Below are positions 1 to 8,011 of a stretch of DNA of 64,000 nt, one piece after another (the stretch's first letter is position 1; every line of letters starts with the position of its first letter). The stretch is from positions 124,001 to 188,000 of the forward strand of contig WBUH01000003.1 in the NCBI GenBank assembly GCA_008933805.1. The letters are read 5' to 3'. The translations under genes and the position numbers were made by a program. This DNA comes from Bacteroidota bacterium. Lineage in GTDB: Bacteria > Bacteroidota > Bacteroidia > UBA8524. The notes beneath the pieces are model-generated. The model ran no database searches, was not told the DNA's origin, and was given only the letters and a program-made list of their open reading frames with translations.

Positions 1-216
1 CGCCCAAAAACTGAGTTCTTCAACCCGCTTATCAAATCAAAAGAAAGCGATACCATGAACGATGATTTGGCAACTGAAACATTGGCAAAAATATACCGCA
101 GCCAAAACCTTGTGGAGCGCGCTATGGATGTGTATGTGCGCCTAATGGCTAAATACCCCGAAAAGGCTGCCGAATATCAAAAGGCGATTGATGAAATGAT
201 TGACGAAGAAGGCTAA
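1..216 (+). CDS. C-terminal fragment of a TPR-like protein (5'-truncated by window)
   Basis: Frame 1 is open from the first base to a TAA at 214-216 and gives 71 residues with no start of its own, so this is the tail of a longer gene. It contains the segment LATETLAKIYRSQNLVERAM followed by a helix of the type YRLMAKYPEKAAEYQ, which has the A-x-x-Y and P-x-K-A pattern of a last TPR-like helical hairpin; an acidic tail follows. Bacteroidota genomes often carry such a C-terminal hairpin on otherwise disordered proteins. The function cannot be told from the tail. The next gene is convergent and begins its 3' end only 3 bases away. Confidence 0.7.
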   Translation, partial: RPKTEFFNPLIKSKESDTMNDDLATETLAKIYRSQNLVERAMDVYVRLMAKYPEKAAEYQKAIDEMIDEEG

Positions 217-219
217 GCC

Positions 220-435
220 TTATTTGTACAACCATTTTGCCATTAGCTTTTGCAGCAAGGGTATCGCCACAAAAACCATCAACGGTACTACTATAGCAGT
301 TATCAGCAGTGTACGCAACGGCAACGGGTTAATTTGCATAAAAACAGGACCTAAAAAGGTAAACATCAGGGTGATGATAGGGTAAATGGCAATCCATATT
401 AATATGGCCATTTTCCATTTCTTGGGAGGCTTCAT
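220..435 (-). CDS. Small two-helix membrane protein, COG3224 C-terminal-domain-like
   Basis: A 71-residue protein with two hydrophobic segments (about residues 8-31 and 43-62) joined by a loop containing NPLPLRTLL. The pattern (PP-x-K-W-K-M at the N-terminus, W-x-x-IYP, LPLRTLL, then VPLMVFVAIPLL) matches, from memory, the C-terminal membrane part of COG3224 antibiotic-biosynthesis-monooxygenase-like proteins, where it follows an ABM domain. Here the membrane part stands alone. It is convergent with the preceding gene and divergent from the VIT transporter. The role is unknown; the family link is an inference from motif likeness. Confidence 0.65.
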   Translation of the reverse strand: MKPPKKWKMAILIWIAIYPIITLMFTFLGPVFMQINPLPLRTLLITAIVVPLMVFVAIPLLQKLMAKWLYK

Positions 436-558
436 CTATATCTCTTAAAATTTATGGGCAAATTGTCGCAATGCTTATGCCATAATAAGGCAGCGTGTTA
501 GTTTATTCCTAATTTCACAATGTGTTAACATAAATTGCAATTATTTTGCACGCAGATT

Positions 559-1299
559 ATGAGCCCCAAACCCACCGAAACCAATATACATCACGGTAAA
601 AACCCGCTAAGTAAGTATCAAGGCTACTTGGGCGAGTTTGTTTATGGCGGTATCGACGGTTGTGTCACAACCTTTGCCGTTGTGGCAGGTGCTGCCGGTG
701 CCGGTTTGGGCAGTGATGTGATTTTGATTTTGGGTTTTGCCAACCTGTTTGCCGACGGTTTTGCAATGAGTGTGGGTAGTTACCTAAGTGCGAAGGCCGA
801 GCAGGATAACTACGAAAAGCACAAACGCCACGAGTATTGGGAAATTGAAAACTACCGCGAAAAGGAGATTGAAGAAATACGTGAGATATACATTGCCAAA
901 GGATTTGAAGGCGAGTTGCTTGAAAAAGCTATTGAGGTAATTACTGCCGATAAAGACCGCTGGGTGGATGTGATGATGAAAGAGGAGCTGGAAATGTTTG
1001 AAAGCAGTAAAGCCCCTATTCAATCAGGGTTAATGACCTTTATTTCGTTTGTAATAGTGGGGTTTGTCCCCATTATGGTATATGTACTGGACTATTTGTT
1101 GATGCTTGATTTAGGCCAAAAAGCTTTCATTTGGTCGGCAGGGTTAACCGCTTTCGGGTTTATCAGTGTAGGGTACTTAAAGTCCATTGTAAACCATACC
1201 AGCAAAAAGAAAGGTATCATAGAAACCCTTGTGTTGGGCACTATCGCCGCCCTTGTAGCCTACTTCCTCGGCGATTTCTTAGAAGGCTTCCTAAAGTAA
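559..1299 (+). CDS. VIT1/CCC1-family iron/manganese transporter
   Basis: A 246-residue inner-membrane protein of the VIT/CCC1 family, which moves Fe2+ or Mn2+ out of the cytoplasm. The first helix carries the family signature [15 protein letters not shown], the second has [20 protein letters not shown], and a charged cytosolic metal-binding stretch rich in Glu follows (about residues 85-155), before three C-terminal helices. All five expected helices are visible. An in-frame TTG at 535 exists but ATG 559 is preferred, since the family begins shortly before the H-x-G-K-x-P segment. It appears monocistronic. Function is known for the family; substrate choice here is inferred. Confidence 0.92.
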   Translation: MSPKPTETNIHHGKNPLSKYQGYLGEFVYGGIDGCVTTFAVVAGAAGAGLGSDVILILGFANLFADGFAMSVGSYLSAKAEQDNYEKHKRHEYWEIENYREKEIEEIREIYIAKGFEGELLEKAIEVITADKDRWVDVMMKEELEMFESSKAPIQSGLMTFISFVIVGFVPIMVYVLDYLLMLDLGQKAFIWSAGLTAFGFISVGYLKSIVNHTSKKKGIIETLVLGTIAALVAYFLGDFLEGFLK

Positions 1300-1300
1300 G

Positions 1301-1319
1301 ATTTGCATTTATTGCAAAT
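1301..1319 (+). terminator. Weak hairpin after the VIT gene
   Basis: ATTTGCA and TGCAAAT form a 7-bp stem around a 5-base loop directly after the stop codon, followed by TTTAAAAA. It is AU-rich and short, so it may be only a weak terminator. Confidence 0.3.
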
Positions 1320-1368
1320 TTAAAAATACCTGTAAGCAGTAATTGCCATAACTACTCCTTATAACTGC

Positions 1369-1402
1369 CATAGGTTTGTGTTGTTAATCATCATAACCTA
1401 TG
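1369..1402. promoter_or_regulatory. Inverted repeat spanning the -7 element and the start codon
   Basis: CATAGGTT at 1369-1376 is repeated exactly as its reverse complement AACCTATG at 1395-1402; the second arm contains the ATG of the first desaturase. The arms are 18 bases apart (26 bases between centres). It could be an operator placed over the promoter and start site, or chance; no regulator is known. Confidence 0.3.
1371..1378 (+). promoter_or_regulatory. Bacteroidota -7 element of the desaturase operon
   Basis: TAGGTTTG fits the Bacteroidota -7 consensus TAnnTTTG and lies 22 bases before the ATG of the first desaturase. The nearest TTG upstream (1343-1345) is 25 bases away, somewhat longer than the usual 19-21, so the -33 assignment is uncertain. 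Confidence 0.45.
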
Positions 1403-2479
1403 GAAAAATTAAAATTCAGTAAAGACGAAGGTTCTTTATTTTACAGTGCTCTTACGCAACGGATAAATACTTATTTTGAAGCCAACGGTTTATCACACAG
1501 GGGTGGTTCATTAATGGCTTTCAAAATTTGTTTATATTTTGGATTAGTAGCACTGTTTTACATTCTAACCTTAGCATCCCCTTCGCTCGCAGCATTCTAC
1601 ATATTCTATTTATTAATGGGAGTATTTGTGCTGCTCACCGCATTTAATGTATCACACGACGCTGCACACGGGGTTGCCGTAAAAAATAAAAAACTAAACG
1701 ATTTCTTATTTGAGCTTAGTTTTAACCTGCAAGGAAACAATGCTTATATCTGGAAAAAATACCACAATGAATCGCACCACCTATATACCAATATTGAAGG
1801 CAGCGACATAGATGTGCTCAATAATCCGCTTATAAGGATGACGGATACACAACCTTTAAAAGGGTATCATAAATACCAGCATTTATACGCTCCGTTCTTA
1901 TATTTATTGTATTCGCTTAATTGGTTCTTATTCCGCGAAACCCTTATGGCTATTGGTTACAGTAGTCGCACAATTACCATCAAAATTCCCCGGAAAGAAA
2001 TTATTAAGCTCTTCACCTTCAAACTTGTTTATTTATTTTTCATGATTGCCCTTCCGATATGGGTAGTGCCGTTTACATGGGTACATATTTTATGGGCGTT
2101 TTTGCTAAACCACCTTATCGTATCTGTAATCTTTACCTCGGTACTAGGTGTATCGCACCTGTCCGACCACGTTGAACACCCTCAACCCGATGAAAACGGA
2201 CGTTTAAATATGAGTTGGCCTAAGTTGCAAATGATAACCAGTGCCGATTATAACTCATCAAGTGTTTTTCTTAATTGGACATTGGGAGGCTTTAATGCGC
2301 ACGCCATACACCATCTATTGCCAAACATTTGCCATGTTCATTACCTTAAAATTGTTCCTATTTTCAGGGAAACAGCCAAGGAATTCGGTGTTGAATACAT
2401 CGAAATGCCTTACTACAAAGCATTACAATCTCACTTCAGGTTTTTAAAGAAAATGGGAAATGGAACTACAAATAAATAA
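1400..2479 (+). CDS. Fatty acid desaturase (first of a pair)
   Basis: A 359-residue membrane di-iron acyl-lipid/acyl-CoA desaturase. The three histidine boxes are H86-D-A-A-H90, H122-N-E-S-H126-H127 and H301-A-I-H304-H305, in the spacing of the DesA/linoleoyl-CoA desaturase family, with hydrophobic hairpins between box 1 and the N-terminus and between boxes 2 and 3. It inserts a double bond into acyl chains and so adjusts membrane fluidity. It overlaps the second desaturase gene by 20 bases, which implies co-translation. A -7 element lies 22 bases upstream. There is no N-terminal cytochrome b5 or ferredoxin domain. Regiospecificity cannot be read from the sequence. Confidence 0.93.
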   Translation: MEKLKFSKDEGSLFYSALTQRINTYFEANGLSHRGGSLMAFKICLYFGLVALFYILTLASPSLAAFYIFYLLMGVFVLLTAFNVSHDAAHGVAVKNKKLNDFLFELSFNLQGNNAYIWKKYHNESHHLYTNIEGSDIDVLNNPLIRMTDTQPLKGYHKYQHLYAPFLYLLYSLNWFLFRETLMAIGYSSRTITIKIPRKEIIKLFTFKLVYLFFMIALPIWVVPFTWVHILWAFLLNHLIVSVIFTSVLGVSHLSDHVEHPQPDENGRLNMSWPKLQMITSADYNSSSVFLNWTLGGFNAHAIHHLLPNICHVHYLKIVPIFRETAKEFGVEYIEMPYYKALQSHFRFLKKMGNGTTNK

Positions 2480-3572
2480 ACCCCGTTTTGCCAAAAACCC
2501 GCATGAAGATAAAATCTTCAGGGCGATTACTGCAGAAGTTAGTTTGTTTATGGCTAACACAACTAAAAGTAATGCCCCGATAATGATTGTAAAAGCTCTT
2601 TTGTATGTCGGGCTGTTTATAATCGGTTATGCCGGGATTATAACCGCTGAAACCACCTCCACCCTATTTATCTCTTATGCAGTAACAGGAATTTCATTGG
2701 TTTTATTGGGCTTAAACTTTGCACACGATTGCGCCCACGGTGCACTATTAAAATCAAAAACAGCTAATAACGCTGTTTACGAATCTCTGTTTACGCTAGT
2801 GGGTATTAACGGATACTTATGGAAAAAACGCCACACACATTCTCATCATAATTACCCTAACACTGAGGGGTACGATGTTGATATTGAACTAGGTAGTATT
2901 GTGCACCTGTCGGTTGCAGAGTCACCAAAAAATCACCATTCGGTTCAACATATTTACGCTCCGTTATTGTATGGAATCTATACCCTGTACTGGGTATTTT
3001 ATAAAGATTTTGTGTTGTTCTTCAAAAAGCACCATGCAAATCTTACTTTCAAAAAACACAGCACTAAAGAGTATGTAAAACTGTTCGGAGGTAAGCTACT
3101 ATACCTGACTTATATTTTTATCATACCATTACTGGTTACACCCTTCACAGTAGGCCAAATTACACTTGCCTTCCTGTTATTCCACTTTGCCGCCTCTTGG
3201 TTATTGCTGTTTACGTTCCTTATCACCCACCATGTTGAAAATACCCAATACTTTTCTGAACACGAAAAAGTACTCACCAGTTCATCATGGTTAATGCACC
3301 AAGTTCAAAGCTCAAATGATTTTCACGCTTGTAATACGGTAGCAAATTTTGTTTTTGGCGGATTTAACTGCCATGTTGCCCATCACTTGTTTCCTAACGT
3401 ATCACACGTTCATTACCCCGAAATAAGTAGGATAATATACAGGCACTTATACTCCAATGGCATTACCCCCAACAAAACCACTTTCTTGGGCGGAGTACTA
3501 TCACATATAAAACTGTTGAAAAAACTTGGCCGCCAGCATAATGCTACCTCAATCAGCTACGTAAAAATCTGA
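2460..3572 (+). CDS. Fatty acid desaturase (second of a pair)
   Basis: A 370-residue paralogue of the preceding gene with boxes H89-D-C-A-H93, H125-T-H-S-H129-H130 and H305-V-A-H308-H309. The overall layout and the phrase QHIYAPLLYGIYTL parallel the first desaturase, so the two arose by duplication but have diverged widely. The ATG at 2460 lies inside the end of the upstream gene (20-base overlap). The last 24 bases overlap the 3' end of the amidohydrolase gene on the other strand. The pair may differ in position of attack or chain-length preference; that is inference. Confidence 0.93.
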   Translation: MELQINKPRFAKNPHEDKIFRAITAEVSLFMANTTKSNAPIMIVKALLYVGLFIIGYAGIITAETTSTLFISYAVTGISLVLLGLNFAHDCAHGALLKSKTANNAVYESLFTLVGINGYLWKKRHTHSHHNYPNTEGYDVDIELGSIVHLSVAESPKNHHSVQHIYAPLLYGIYTLYWVFYKDFVLFFKKHHANLTFKKHSTKEYVKLFGGKLLYLTYIFIIPLLVTPFTVGQITLAFLLFHFAASWLLLFTFLITHHVENTQYFSEHEKVLTSSSWLMHQVQSSNDFHACNTVANFVFGGFNCHVAHHLFPNVSHVHYPEISRIIYRHLYSNGITPNKTTFLGGVLSHIKLLKKLGRQHNATSISYVKI

Positions 3573-4679
3573 GGTGAGGTATGTTTGAGGTACAGTTTGG
3601 GTGATTTTATCAAAAATCGGTTCGCTGTTATTTTTTACCAAAAAGCTGTAAAACTCATCGCGCAATTTGTCTTCAGGCTTGGCGGGAGTGGTTACGTAAA
3701 AATCAGTACCAAACAATATTTTATTGCCGATGGCGGGGTCGTTCAAATCAGCCAACAGCTTTTTGTACAAAGCAAAATCATCGTCGGTATTGTATAACGT
3801 GTACGAAATATCAGTGTACACATTGGGAAACTCAGCCATTAATTGTTTAATTTCAGGATACCAGCCGTTGTTCTTTTTAGACCTCCCCAGCATACTATCG
3901 GCACCGCCGTAGTGAGCCAAGTTTATCTTAAGGTTTCTGAATCCCAACGTATCCAATACATAGCGGTAATTACGAGGGTCGGTAAAATTGCGTTGAAAAT
4001 CATCGTTATCCTTAGATTTCAAGTCCAGATAATCAGGCCTGAAACGAGGATTACGTTTATTATCCAAATTACCGCGATAATAAGTAGGTCCTTGGGTACA
4101 ATGGGTTAAAATGGGAATTTGGTGCTGCTCGGCATAGCCGTACATTTTATCCAGTTTTTCATCAAACGGATAATAACCCACCGCAGGGTATAGCTTTATC
4201 CCCACAAAACCGTGCACTTCAATATAATCCCTCACAAAATTTAACACCGCATCACCGTTGCTAAATCTATTAGGGTCTACAAACAAAAAGGGTAGTAAAA
4301 TATCAGCATACCCGCTGTTGTTTTTACGTATATCAATAATCTCCTTCAATTGGTCGCGGTATATTTTGTTGGGTAAGCCGGCTCCCATTTGCTCCATGTC
4401 CATTGGCAACACTACAAACTTTACCGTACCCCATTCTTTATATACGCTCAGCAAATCATCAAATACATTTTTTTGAGTGGCCGACAAACCAATCTCAGCA
4501 AAGGTGAGGTAACGTCCTAATGACCGCTTAGGAGAATTTGGAGTTACCCAATTTGCAAATTTTGCGATAGCTCTGCCCACTCGGTCGCCGCTAATCCAGT
4601 TGGCTAATGGCACACCCATAGCGCGGTTGGGTACACAAGCTAATGTAAAAATATGTGTATGACAGTTATATATGCCCAT
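3549..4679 (-). CDS. Amidohydrolase-2 family metal-dependent hydrolase
   Basis: A 376-residue TIM-barrel hydrolase of the Amidohydro_2 type. The N-terminal H7-T-H9 is the first metal pair; later come GIKLYP (end of a barrel strand), ILTHC (third His), LAHYGG (fourth His) and FGTDF (metal-binding Asp). No signal peptide, so cytosolic. The substrate is unknown; relatives hydrolyse or decarboxylate small aromatic and lactone compounds. The gene for a membrane protein lies 25 bases upstream on the same strand, so the two are likely one operon. The 3' end overlaps the desaturase gene tail-to-tail by 24 bases. Confidence 0.85.
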   Translation of the reverse strand: MGIYNCHTHIFTLACVPNRAMGVPLANWISGDRVGRAIAKFANWVTPNSPKRSLGRYLTFAEIGLSATQKNVFDDLLSVYKEWGTVKFVVLPMDMEQMGAGLPNKIYRDQLKEIIDIRKNNSGYADILLPFLFVDPNRFSNGDAVLNFVRDYIEVHGFVGIKLYPAVGYYPFDEKLDKMYGYAEQHQIPILTHCTQGPTYYRGNLDNKRNPRFRPDYLDLKSKDNDDFQRNFTDPRNYRYVLDTLGFRNLKINLAHYGGADSMLGRSKKNNGWYPEIKQLMAEFPNVYTDISYTLYNTDDDFALYKKLLADLNDPAIGNKILFGTDFYVTTPAKPEDKLRDEFYSFLVKNNSEPIFDKITQTVPQTYLTSDFYVAD

Positions 4680-4704
4680 GATAGGTTAGTTATTGTTTAT
4701 GGTA

Positions 4705-5751
4705 TTATTTGCGGGATTCTTTAAGTGTTTTTTTGGTATCGATTAGTTTTTTAAGGGCGTTGTACCAGAAATCGGCCCCGAATGAAATTGCAAACCCTGT
4801 ACAGAGCCAGCCTAAAAGCGCAAACAACCCAAATTTCAGATAACCCCAAAACGATTCGTTGGCCTTATTTTTAACTTCAAAAAACGATTCTTTGTAATCG
4901 TAAAAGCTTTCCCAGCCCAAGGGTAAATTTAACTCTTCAATTATTTTACCGGCTTCTTTTGCGGCCACTAAATGCTTTTTAACCAATGAATCCTGACTAA
5001 TATTTGATGCTGTATCCAGTGCTTGTATTTTGTTGAGACTGTCTGTCGTCTCTACATAATTCATAGCTGTTTGCACAATTATCTCACGTTGTGCATCTTC
5101 CTTCCACAAATACTCCACTAAAATTATACTGTTCACATTAAACACCACCGATACCACTGTGCCTAATACTATCATACGGGTTCTAAGGTCTCTCTTAAAC
5201 CATCCGCCTGTGCGCTCCATGTAGGTATTAAACCACCCCTCAATATTTGCAATTGCCTTTTCAATGGCCAAATTTTTATCCAGCCCTTCGCTAATATCAA
5301 ATATCCATGTTTCGGCAATCCGCTTAAAAGGCCCATCATTCAGCGTTTCAATACCGTTTTTAAGCTTCTCAAAAGGTGAAAGGGTATCGTATATGGCATC
5401 CTCCAATACATCGTATTTCTTCGTTTCATGGTTGAACCGCAACGATTTATTTCGCGAACGGTATTGAAGGATATCGGTAATGGCCACAGCAAAGTGATTT
5501 GAGCTAAGACCTGAGGGAAACACTTTGCGGGTTTCTTTTACACTATCTACCAACGGGTGTCGGTATAGTTCATCTGCAAAGTTGTTGTTGTGCGGGTCGT
5601 TCAGTACATCGGTAAGTACCTTTTTTAAGAATCTTCCCCTGCGATTGTACAAAGATTGGTAAAGCTCATAAATACCTGAAACTGCTATGCTGAACAGCAT
5701 GTAGATAAAGGCCAATGAAAGCAATACATCAATAGCTTTTGCTTGTAGCAT
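4705..5751 (-). CDS. Conserved bacterial membrane protein of unknown function
   Basis: A 348-residue protein with one N-terminal helix (about residues 5-27), a large soluble part, a central helix following GGWFKRDLRTRM and a C-terminal helix with LLGWLCTGFAISFGADFWY. Many bacteria carry proteins of this build (N-terminal helix, a segment like L-x-x-HPLV, a central G-W-F-K-R, and a final G-A-x-F-W); their function is not known to me. An in-frame GTG at 5790 would add 13 residues; ATG 5751 starts right before the first helix and is preferred. It precedes the amidohydrolase gene by 25 bases, suggesting a joint operon. Confidence 0.75.
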   Translation of the reverse strand: MLQAKAIDVLLSLAFIYMLFSIAVSGIYELYQSLYNRRGRFLKKVLTDVLNDPHNNNFADELYRHPLVDSVKETRKVFPSGLSSNHFAVAITDILQYRSRNKSLRFNHETKKYDVLEDAIYDTLSPFEKLKNGIETLNDGPFKRIAETWIFDISEGLDKNLAIEKAIANIEGWFNTYMERTGGWFKRDLRTRMIVLGTVVSVVFNVNSIILVEYLWKEDAQREIIVQTAMNYVETTDSLNKIQALDTASNISQDSLVKKHLVAAKEAGKIIEELNLPLGWESFYDYKESFFEVKNKANESFWGYLKFGLFALLGWLCTGFAISFGADFWYNALKKLIDTKKTLKESRK

Positions 5752-5862
5752 TGTATAGTTATTGGTTAATAGGTTTTTTGTAAAACTCACCCAAAATTAT
5801 TGTTTATCTGTTAAATTATAAACAAGTGTTTTTTGGTAATTTGTTCTACATGATAATTGGGC

Positions 5863-7062
5863 TTATTTGCCCATGGCCTTATAAATTTCGGCAACGCTGT
5901 TTTCCCACGTATGCGATAGCGCATAGGTTATCCGTTTTTGTTTCAGCAAGGTATCCGTTTCGTTTAGTGCCTGCTCAATCATGGTAAGATAATCGGCTTC
6001 GCTTTCTGCCAAATACACATAACCTTCAAAAATCTCCATTGCCTCTGTTTTGGTAGCCACCGTGGGTTTGCCCATTGCAAGGTATTCATCAATTTTGCGG
6101 GGATAGTTACCAATAGTTACTTCGTTAAGTATTTGCGGGTTCAAAGCCACATCAAAACTCGAAAGGTAGGCAGGCAGTTCGTCGGGCTTTTTAGGGCCTG
6201 TGAAAAATACGTTGGCTAATTGGTGTAATGCACTGTTTTTAAATGCATCATCCTCTGGCCCTACTAGCACCAGATTCCATTGCGGACGCTGGCGGGCAAT
6301 GTTTTCAAGCAATTTTACATCCAGCCTAAGGCCGTACAATGCCCCTATATATCCAACGCGGGGACGGTTGATGTGTTGAATGTCTTGAGGCTCTGCGTGA
6401 GTTATCTCTGCGCTGAATTGTTCAGTCTCACACCCTTGTCCAACATAATAGCTTTTGGGGTTGTGCTTTTGTGCCACACGTGCCAAATACACGGAGTTTG
6501 CAGTTACCAAATCGGCTTTTTGCATTAAGGCGGGCTCAATGCGCAAACCGTGGCGTTTCCAATAATCTACGGCCAGCAAATTATCGCGCGTGTAGTAAAT
6601 ATATTGCGTGGGTTGTAGCAGTTCTTTGAGGTAAAAACTGCGAAACATATCGCTATCATTAAACAGTGCAAAGTCTTTAAAATCAAGCTCTGCTATGGCT
6701 TTCTTAATTTCACCGGCAAACCTGCGGTTATTGCGTTTGTTAAAAAAATCGAACAAAAAACCATCTGGCAAACGGTTAATAGATTCTAACCTGCAATTGG
6801 GAAAAAACTGCCAGATATTATCCCCCACCTTTTGCAGTTGCGGTTCATGCCCCGCCATCACAGCAAGTCGTTTTTTTACCTGAGGGTCGTCCTTTCTGTT
6901 CAGTAAAGTGTTTCTGTCAAGCGGTGAGTTCACATAAATAACCCTATTATTTTTACTCACCTCCAAGGCAATGTTTTTGCAATTGCTTCCAATCGGCAAA
7001 TCCCACGGTTGTAAGCCTACAAACACAAAATCCCTGTCCTTTACATTATACGCACTCCCCAT
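5863..7062 (-). CDS. Glycosyltransferase, TuaH/GT4-like
   Basis: A 399-residue GT-B glycosyltransferase. The N-terminal half begins FVFVGLQPWDLPIGSNCKNI and resembles TuaH-type teichuronic acid transferases; the C-terminal half has the sugar-nucleotide-binding features YIGALYGLRLDVKLL, LVGPEDDAF and PRKIDEYLAMGKPTVAT, where E-x-x-A-x-G-x-P is the GT4 donor-site signature. It is transcribed away from the exopolysaccharide operon with only 88 bases between the starts, so it very likely adds a sugar to the same polymer or its lipid-linked precursor. Donor and acceptor are unknown. Confidence 0.88.
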   Translation of the reverse strand: MGSAYNVKDRDFVFVGLQPWDLPIGSNCKNIALEVSKNNRVIYVNSPLDRNTLLNRKDDPQVKKRLAVMAGHEPQLQKVGDNIWQFFPNCRLESINRLPDGFLFDFFNKRNNRRFAGEIKKAIAELDFKDFALFNDSDMFRSFYLKELLQPTQYIYYTRDNLLAVDYWKRHGLRIEPALMQKADLVTANSVYLARVAQKHNPKSYYVGQGCETEQFSAEITHAEPQDIQHINRPRVGYIGALYGLRLDVKLLENIARQRPQWNLVLVGPEDDAFKNSALHQLANVFFTGPKKPDELPAYLSSFDVALNPQILNEVTIGNYPRKIDEYLAMGKPTVATKTEAMEIFEGYVYLAESEADYLTMIEQALNETDTLLKQKRITYALSHTWENSVAEIYKAMGK

Positions 7063-7150
7063 AGTACTAATAATTTGTTAATATGTTCAGCGACTAAATT
7101 AGTTATTTCGGGCTTCGCTACTACTTGTTAACAGGTTAATTTTTAAAAAA

Positions 7151-8008
7151 ATGTCGCACGGCAACATTTCTAATCGCACACAAAACATTTATAAATCACT
7201 GCTAGCCTTAGCATTAGCAATAACAGTGATAATTAACCTAAAAGCACAGTCATCCCTTAACGAAACGGGGTTCTTGCTGAACGATCCCATCGATACGATA
7301 AAAAGAGACACGCTTATCTTCAATTTGGATGTTGATATTAGCCAGCAATTGTTGCCGTTAGATACTATATTGCAGATTGCTTACTCAAACTCGCCCAATA
7401 TTAAGTATGAATCGTCGATGATAAAATCCAAAGTGCACGATTACAGGTATAACCGTATGCTGTTCTTTCAGGGTTTCAGCGGCTTCTACAACTATGCGGT
7501 GGGTAACCAAACCATGATAATCACGGGCTCTACTCCGGTAGATAACTCGCAGTTATCAAACGGTTACAGGGCGGGGATAAACATATCGTTGCCTTTTTCA
7601 ACCTTGTTTGGGCAAAACCAAAAAAATAAAACGTTGCGCGCCCTTATTGAAGCCGCCACACACCGTAGAGACCAAATTGAGTTAGAACTTCGCAGGGAGA
7701 TTTTGAGGGTGTATGTGAACATGATTGAAGCCCAACGTAAACTTACTGTTCGTAACGAGGATGCCCAATCATCGTTTTTATCAGCACAGGTAGCAGAGAT
7801 TGAGTTGGCTGAAGGAAAAATAAACACCACGGAATATGCCCGTGTAAAGAATATTTATGCCATTGCGCAAAACAACGTTGAGCAGGAAAGAGCCAACTTT
7901 TTACGCGCATTTTTTGATTTTGAAACCTTGGTGGGAGTGGAAATGAAATACCTTAAAAAGAAACCTGCAACTACTACCCCTACCCCAACTACGCCCAACA
8001 AAAATTAG
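7151..8008 (+). CDS. Short TolC-family outer membrane protein of exopolysaccharide locus
   Basis: A 285-residue exported protein: signal-like hydrophobic stretch at about residues 17-31, then DTILQIAYSNSPNIKYESS (the usual first helix of an outer-membrane efflux repeat), a strand-rich part ending GYRAGINISLPF, and long helices through EILRVYVNMIEAQRKLTVR to FFDFETLVGVEM. Ordinary TolC proteins have 400-490 residues and two such repeats; this one has a single repeat and ends with a Pro/Thr tail. It stands first in the operon, 3 bases before the Wzz-like gene, in the place where a Wza-type exporter would be expected. Confidence 0.82.
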   Translation: MSHGNISNRTQNIYKSLLALALAITVIINLKAQSSLNETGFLLNDPIDTIKRDTLIFNLDVDISQQLLPLDTILQIAYSNSPNIKYESSMIKSKVHDYRYNRMLFFQGFSGFYNYAVGNQTMIITGSTPVDNSQLSNGYRAGINISLPFSTLFGQNQKNKTLRALIEAATHRRDQIELELRREILRVYVNMIEAQRKLTVRNEDAQSSFLSAQVAEIELAEGKINTTEYARVKNIYAIAQNNVEQERANFLRAFFDFETLVGVEMKYLKKKPATTTPTPTTPNKN

Positions 8009-8011
8009 AAG

